Shown: piece after piece, positions 1 to 3,881 of the stretch | Numbering within the stretch: the first letter of the stretch is position 1 | Layout of the letters: the number at the start of each line of letters is the position of its first letter | DNA from: SpSt-583 sp034434015 | Lineage (GTDB): Bacteria; Chloroflexota; Anaerolineae; Anaerolineales; UBA6663 | NCBI GenBank assembly: GCA_034434015.1 | Contig: DAOUAB010000159.1 | Span: 1-6,244 of the forward strand | Direction: 5' to 3' | DNA length: 6,244 nucleotides | Position numbers and translations under genes: made by a program | Notes under the pieces: generated by a model | Seen by the model: the letters and a program-made list of their open reading frames with translations, nothing else | Told to the model about the DNA's origin: nothing | The model's database searches: none

Positions 1-36
1 GGGTCCACTATAGGCTGAAATCGCCGTCAGTTTGAG

Positions 37-876
37 TTGATAAGGTGCGTGACCTCCCTCGGCTTTTCACCGAGGGCAGTGGAGTTAGTCAAAACTCCAA
101 TCTATGGGCACGGGACGAGCGCGCCGGACCTGGACCGGGTAAAGATCCGGATAGATCCGGCGGTGCCGGCGGACGTGGGGGGCAGCTTCACGCTGGAATT
201 CTGGATGAAGGCCAGCCTGGGCGACAACGGCGGTTCCGTGACCTGCAACGCCAACGACGGCTGGATCACGGGCAATATCCTGTTTGACCGCGATGTCTTT
301 GGCGACGGCGATTTCGGCGATTACGGCGTCGCGCTGGGGAACGGCCGGATCGGCTTTGGCGTGAACAATGGCAGCACAGGCACGGTGGTCTGCGGCGCGA
401 CGAATGTGGCGACCGGCGCCTGGCGGCATGTCGCCGTGACCCGCAACGGCTCGACGGGCGAGTTGCGCGTGTACGTTGACGGGCAATTGGACGGCGCGCG
501 CTCCGGGCCGACCGGCAATCTGAGCTATCGCGACGGGCGCTCGACGAGCTGGCCGAACAGCGATCCGTTCCTGGTCATCGCCGCCGAGAAACACGACGCC
601 GGGTCGCAATTCCCCTCGTATAACGGCCTGATCGACGAGGTCCGCCTTTCGAACACCCTGCGCTATACCGGCGCCACGTACACTGTGCCGGGTGGTCCCT
701 TCACACCCGACGCGAACACCGTGGCGCTGTACCACTTTGACGAGGGGCCGGCCGGGGCCTGCACCGGGACGGTGCTGGACAGTTCCGGCGCCGCCGGTGG
801 GCCGAGCCATGGCCAGTGCCGCTACGGCGGCTCCGGCTCCCCAGGCCCCGTTTACTCCTCGGATACACCGTATTGA
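37..876 (+). CDS. LamG-domain (concanavalin-like jellyroll) protein lacking a recognisable signal peptide
   Basis: This is a single laminin-G-like beta-sandwich, a fold that usually binds carbohydrate or protein outside the cell; no catalytic motif is visible. Numbering from the TTG at 37, the domain starts near residue 22 (YGHG...DRVKI) and continues with SFTLEFWMKA (50-59). An acidic DRDVFGDGDFGD stretch (84-95), possibly calcium binding, follows, then GAWRHVAVTR (127-136), VYVDGQLDG (145-153), GLIDEVRLSN (197-206) and TVALYHFDEG (228-237). The end, with SSG...GPVYSSDTPY, looks like a natural C-terminus. Four domain cysteines (C70, C119, C242, C261) would suit two disulfides in an exported protein. 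The first 20 or so residues are neither hydrophobic nor domain-like. Frame 1 is closed by TGA at 16-18, and the other two forward frames close by position 40. The start is uncertain: TTG 37, GTG 49 (AAGG 3 nt upstream) or GTG 79. The gene may have lost its true 5' end. The domain assignment is firm; the functionality of the gene is not. Confidence 0.75.
   Translation: MIRCVTSLGFSPRAVELVKTPIYGHGTSAPDLDRVKIRIDPAVPADVGGSFTLEFWMKASLGDNGGSVTCNANDGWITGNILFDRDVFGDGDFGDYGVALGNGRIGFGVNNGSTGTVVCGATNVATGAWRHVAVTRNGSTGELRVYVDGQLDGARSGPTGNLSYRDGRSTSWPNSDPFLVIAAEKHDAGSQFPSYNGLIDEVRLSNTLRYTGATYTVPGGPFTPDANTVALYHFDEGPAGACTGTVLDSSGAAGGPSHGQCRYGGSGSPGPVYSSDTPY
56..99. repeat. Two tandem perfect inverted repeats (candidate stem-loops)
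   Basis: CCCTCGG (56-62) pairs perfectly with CCGAGGG (70-76) across a 7-nt loop. Three bases later TGGAGTT (80-86) pairs perfectly with AACTCCA (93-99) across a 6-nt loop. Neither is followed by a T-run on either strand, so they are not ordinary Rho-independent terminators. They lie in an AT-richer patch just before the recognisable LamG domain, inside the apparent 5' coding region if translation starts at 37 or 49. They could be a structured 5' leader, a remnant of a small repeat element or a rearrangement junction. The pairing is seen directly; any role is inferred. Confidence 0.5.
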
Positions 877-887
877 AAGCCTGTGCC

Positions 888-962
888 CGGACCTTTATCC
901 CTGCCGGCCGTTCGGGCGAAACCCCCGTAATAAGGTCTGAAATCTATAGCTCCAAGGTCCGA
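888..962. promoter_or_regulatory. Three AAGGTCYG elements upstream of the membrane protein gene
   Basis: AAGGTCTGA (932-940) and AAGGTCCGA (954-962) are direct repeats with one mismatch and a 22-bp period, about two helical turns. A third copy lies inverted as CGGACCTT at 888-895, the exact reverse complement of 954-961. The last copy abuts the candidate -35 at 963. This spacing would suit a transcription factor binding site, but no regulator is known from the window. The sequence AGGTCCGAT recurs at 3725-3733 just ahead of the third gene, which may be chance. Confidence 0.25.
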
Positions 963-991
963 TTCTTATTGGGGCCGGGCCTCGCTATGAT
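963..991 (+). promoter_or_regulatory. Weak sigma70-like promoter candidate for the membrane protein gene
   Basis: TATGAT at 986-991 matches the -10 consensus at five of six bases. TTCTTA at 963-968 matches the -35 consensus at only three of six, with a 17-bp spacer. Transcription from here would give a leader of roughly 40-45 nt before the ATG at 1042. The weak -35 makes this tentative. Confidence 0.3.
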
Positions 992-1041
992 GGAGACCGT
1001 GTCTAGGGCTGACTTATCCGACAGCGAGCGGTGTGGAGATT

Positions 1042-3513
1042 ATGCTAAAGCTTGATTTGCCGCGTTACTGGGGGCTGGCCGTCATCTCGGGGAGCGTTAT
1101 CGCGTTGCAGGTGATCTTCACCCGCATCTTCTCGATCATGATCTGGCACCATTTCACCTATCTCGTCATCGGCGTGGCGCTGCTGGGCGGGGGGGCGGCC
1201 GGCACGGCCCTGGCCGTGCGCCAGTGGACCACGGCCAAGCTGGAACGTCGGTTGGGGATGCTGGCCGCGGCTTTCAGCCTGAGCATCCTTGTGAACCTGC
1301 TGGCGATGGCCGTGATCGAGTTCGACCCGCTGCGCGCGCGCCAGATCGTGCAGACGTTGTTCGGGCTGACCGTCTACTTCGCCACCCTGTTCACCACCTT
1401 CTTCCTGGGCGGCCTGGTGATCGCCGGCGCGTTCAGCCGGTGGGTGCAGCACGCGCACCGGCTGTATTTCGTCGACCTGCTCGGCGCCGGGCTCAGCACC
1501 CTGGGGGTGCTCGCGCTGACCGAGCGGCTGGGTGGGCCGGGGGCGCTGGTCCTGATCGCGCTCCTGGCGCTGCTGACCGGCTGGTTCTTCGGCGGGGACT
1601 GGGTCCGGCGCTGGCGATGGGCCATCGGCCTGGGGGCCGTCGGCCAGGTATCTCTGTTGATCTGGATTGTGGCGGCGCAGCCGCTCCAGTTGCCCGTGCC
1701 CGAATCCAAGGAGCTGGGCTGGGCGTTGAAATTCCTGGGCGTCGAACGGCCGGAGTACACGCGCTGGAACCCGGTCGCCCGCGTGGACGTGATGCCGGAG
1801 ATGGTCGTCCAGGAGCCCATGATCGTGGGCGGCGTGAGCTCCGTCTGGCTGGAAGAAGTGCAGGACAACCCGCCGCAGTTCCCGCTGCGCCTGGTGACGC
1901 TGGACGGCACGTCGATGACGGGCATCTATAAGTTCGACGGCGACCTGGCGCGCTTCGAGTTCCTGGACCACGCCATTATCAGCGCGCCCTACCAGCTCGG
2001 GATCGAGCGCCCGGCGGTGCTGAAAATCGGCGTGGGCGGCGGCCTGGATATGCTGCTGGCGCAGTTGTACGGCGCCGAGCGCATCAAGGCCATCGAGCTC
2101 AACGCCGACGTGGTCGCGCTGCTGCGCGGCCCGTACGCCGATTACGGCGGCCGGCTGGCCGATTACCCCAACACCGAGCTGGAGGTGGCCGAGGGCCGCA
2201 GCTATCTCATCCGCGACGAGTCGCACTACGACATCATCCAGGGCATCGGCCTGGACAACCTGGCGGCGCTGTCCGGCGGCGCTTACGTGCTGGCGGAGTC
2301 TTATCTGTATACAGTCGAGTCGTTCGAGCTGGCGCTCAGCCGCCTGACGCCGCGCGGCGTGTTCGCCTGGACGCGGGACACCAACGAGCCGCCGCGCGAG
2401 ATGCTGCGGCTGGTCGGTCTGGCGGCCGAGGCGCTGCGCCGGCAGGGCGTGGCGGACCCGGCGCGCCACGTCGCCCTGGTCGCCAACGAGGCCAACGTCA
2501 ACGCCACCCTGCTGGTGGCGCGCCAGCCGATCACGGTAGAGGCCATGGAGCGGCTGCGCGCCTGGGCCGCCGCCAACCGCTTCATCCTGCTGCAGGACCC
2601 GCATGAGGACCTGGGCACGGTCTACGCCGACTACTTGCGCACGGCCGATCCGCGGGCGTTCGAGCGCGCCTACGAGTTTCACATCTACCCGGTGACGGAC
2701 GACAACCCGTTCTTCTACAACTACTTCAAATGGACCAACCTGACGACCGGCAGCGCCACCGTCGGGCGCCTGAACCGCTTCCCCATCGGCAACCTGATCC
2801 TGCTGACCCTCATCAGCCTGGCCGTCGTCACATCGATCGCGTTCATCGTCCTGCCGTTGTGGCGCAACCAGCGCGCCGGCCTGCGCACGCCCGGGGCCGT
2901 GCCGATGCTGGTGTATTTCAGCCTGCTCGGCGCCGGCTACATCTTCGTCGAGATCATCCTGATCCAGCGTTTCACGCTGTTTATCGGCTATCCGACGCTG
3001 GCGGTCACCACCACCATCTTCAGCATGTTGACCTTCTCGGCCTTCGGGAGCCTCGTCAGCCAGCGCCTCTTGCGTCACGCCGGCCAGTTGCGGCTGGTGA
3101 TGGTCGCGCTGGTCGTGGCGATCGGGATATACGTCGCGGGCCTGCCGGCCGCCTTGAAAGCCCTCCTGTCACTGCCCGACGCGGCGCGGCTGATGGTCAG
3201 CGTCCTCCTCATCGCCCCGCTGGCCTTCCTGATGGGGATGCCGTTCCCTACGGCCCTGAACCGGCTGGGCTTCCAGGCGCCGTCCCTGGTGCCATGGGCC
3301 TGGGGCATGAACGGCGTCTTCTCCGTGCTGGGTTCGTCGCTGGTGATCCTGGTCAGCATGCTCACGAATTTCTCGGCGGCCATGTTGGGCGCGGCCGTGT
3401 TCTATGGCGCGGCGGCGGCGCTCTCCGGCAGCCTCTGGCAGGTGCATATCCGGGTGGATCAGCCCGAGCCGGCGGCGCGCCTGCCGGTCGCCGGCGACGC
3501 CCCAGTCGCGTGA
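1042..3513 (+). CDS. Polytopic membrane protein with a central spermidine-synthase-like Rossmann domain
   Basis: This 823-residue protein resembles the large membrane-bound spermidine-synthase-like proteins common in environmental bacteria, whose substrates are mostly unknown. The N-terminal part holds about seven hydrophobic segments (roughly 9-34, 38-60, 72-92, 106-130, 143-160, 166-184, 193-212), including YFVDLLGAGLSTLG near 142-155. The soluble domain has a nucleotide-binding glycine motif, KIGVGGGLD (328-336), an acidic strand end, IKAIELN, with E352, and AEGRSYL with E384. YDIIQGIGLDN (396-406) lies where aminopropyltransferases have YDVIxxDxxDP: the first aspartate is I402, while D405 is kept. 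TDDNPFFY (552-559) ends the domain. About seven more membrane segments follow from 584, with FVEIILIQRF (635-644), MGMPFP (731-736) and WGMNGVFSVLGS (754-765). The ATG at 1042 has GGAG only 3 nt upstream; an in-frame GTG at 1033 is an alternative start. A genuine spermidine synthase is unlikely; a role at the membrane with an SAM-like ligand is inferred. Confidence 0.88.
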   Translation: MLKLDLPRYWGLAVISGSVIALQVIFTRIFSIMIWHHFTYLVIGVALLGGGAAGTALAVRQWTTAKLERRLGMLAAAFSLSILVNLLAMAVIEFDPLRARQIVQTLFGLTVYFATLFTTFFLGGLVIAGAFSRWVQHAHRLYFVDLLGAGLSTLGVLALTERLGGPGALVLIALLALLTGWFFGGDWVRRWRWAIGLGAVGQVSLLIWIVAAQPLQLPVPESKELGWALKFLGVERPEYTRWNPVARVDVMPEMVVQEPMIVGGVSSVWLEEVQDNPPQFPLRLVTLDGTSMTGIYKFDGDLARFEFLDHAIISAPYQLGIERPAVLKIGVGGGLDMLLAQLYGAERIKAIELNADVVALLRGPYADYGGRLADYPNTELEVAEGRSYLIRDESHYDIIQGIGLDNLAALSGGAYVLAESYLYTVESFELALSRLTPRGVFAWTRDTNEPPREMLRLVGLAAEALRRQGVADPARHVALVANEANVNATLLVARQPITVEAMERLRAWAAANRFILLQDPHEDLGTVYADYLRTADPRAFERAYEFHIYPVTDDNPFFYNYFKWTNLTTGSATVGRLNRFPIGNLILLTLISLAVVTSIAFIVLPLWRNQRAGLRTPGAVPMLVYFSLLGAGYIFVEIILIQRFTLFIGYPTLAVTTTIFSMLTFSAFGSLVSQRLLRHAGQLRLVMVALVVAIGIYVAGLPAALKALLSLPDAARLMVSVLLIAPLAFLMGMPFPTALNRLGFQAPSLVPWAWGMNGVFSVLGSSLVILVSMLTNFSAAMLGAAVFYGAAAALSGSLWQVHIRVDQPEPAARLPVAGDAPVA

Positions 3514-3595
3514 ACCTTGGAAGTGTGTTGGCCCGACGGCGTGCGCCGCCGCGGCGTGGTACCAATGGGCTACCGGGCGGCCGTGCCTGGGTCGA

Positions 3596-3601
3596 TATAA
3601 T
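3596..3601 (+). promoter_or_regulatory. Perfect -10 hexamer (TATAAT) for the secreted modular protein gene
   Basis: TATAAT sits in a short AT-rich island (about 3592-3605) inside otherwise GC-rich intergenic DNA. No good -35 is seen 16-18 bp upstream, where the sequence is GC-rich. Transcription from here would leave a leader of about 145 nt before the start at 3753. It probably separates the third gene from the membrane protein gene, for which I found no convincing terminator. Confidence 0.45.
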
Positions 3602-3642
3602 AAAACGCAATCTTCGCAGGCTCGTTCGCTCTTAATCATGGC

Positions 3643-3680
3643 CGGCCCAGGCGAGTTGTCCAGGCGACGACTCGCGGCCG
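3643..3680 (+). other. Strong leader hairpin between promoter and start codon
   Basis: GCGAGTTGTC (3651-3660) pairs with GACGACTCGC (3666-3675) over ten base pairs with one G-U wobble and a 5-nt loop. CGGCC (3643-3647) and GGCCG (3676-3680) extend the stem below a 3-nt bulge. No T-run follows, so it is not a standard terminator. It lies in the transcribed leader if the TATAAT at 3596 is used. It could stabilise the messenger or modulate translation; it matches no riboswitch I recognise. Confidence 0.4.
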
Positions 3681-3703
3681 AGCGCACATGGGCAGCGCCC
3701 CGG

Positions 3704-3726
3704 CTGCGGGCTTCCCCAGGCCGCAG
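3704..3726 (+). other. Second, weaker leader inverted repeat
   Basis: CTGCGG (3704-3709) and CCGCAG (3721-3726) are perfect complements across an 11-nt loop, about 15 nt before the ribosome binding site. Short GC-rich pairings like this are expected fairly often in this base composition, so it is recorded only as possible leader structure. Confidence 0.2.
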
Positions 3727-3740
3727 GTCCGATCACCCAG

Positions 3741-3745
3741 AGAGG
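3741..3745 (+). promoter_or_regulatory. Ribosome binding site fixing the start at 3753
   Basis: AGAGG ends 7 nt before the ATG at 3753, an ideal Shine-Dalgarno placement. It supports this ATG over the in-frame ATGs at 3768 and 3783, which have no comparable purine run. Confidence 0.65.
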
Positions 3746-3752
3746 TCGTCTG

Positions 3753-3881
3753 ATGGATCATCGTTACATGCCCCGAATACACATGGCTACGTCGAGGCTG
3801 TATCGGCTGGCGGCCGGTCTGGTGTTGGTCGCCCTGTTGCTCGCCGGGGTCGCGGGTCCGCGGGTCCAGCCAGCGGCGGCC
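3753..3881 (+). other. Sec signal peptide of the secreted modular protein
   Basis: Residues 1-18 carry basic residues, 19-35 form a Leu/Val/Ala/Gly hydrophobic core, and PAAA-QT near 40-45 fits a signal peptidase I AxA site. No lipobox cysteine is present, so a lipoprotein is unlikely. Confidence 0.8.

Noticed and set aside
885..917. GCCCG (885-889) with CGGGC (913-917) after the first gene, considered as a terminator
   Set aside because: The stem is only 5 bp with a 23-nt loop, and it is followed by GAAACCCCC rather than a T-run.
2026..2259. Naming the membrane protein speE
   Set aside because: The aminopropyltransferase active-site motif is altered and the protein is far longer than SpeE, with many membrane segments, so the symbol would mislead.
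1045..3078. Very long minus-strand open frame opposite the membrane protein gene
   Set aside because: Its translation is rich in Arg, Gln, Asp and Pro without domain character. It is the expected antisense shadow of a high-GC gene whose + frame carries clear membrane segments and family motifs.
3537..3556. GC-rich palindromes CGGCGTGCGCCG and CGCCGCGGCG after the membrane protein gene, considered as a terminator
   Set aside because: The loops are too short or absent and no T-run follows. They are likely a by-product of base composition.
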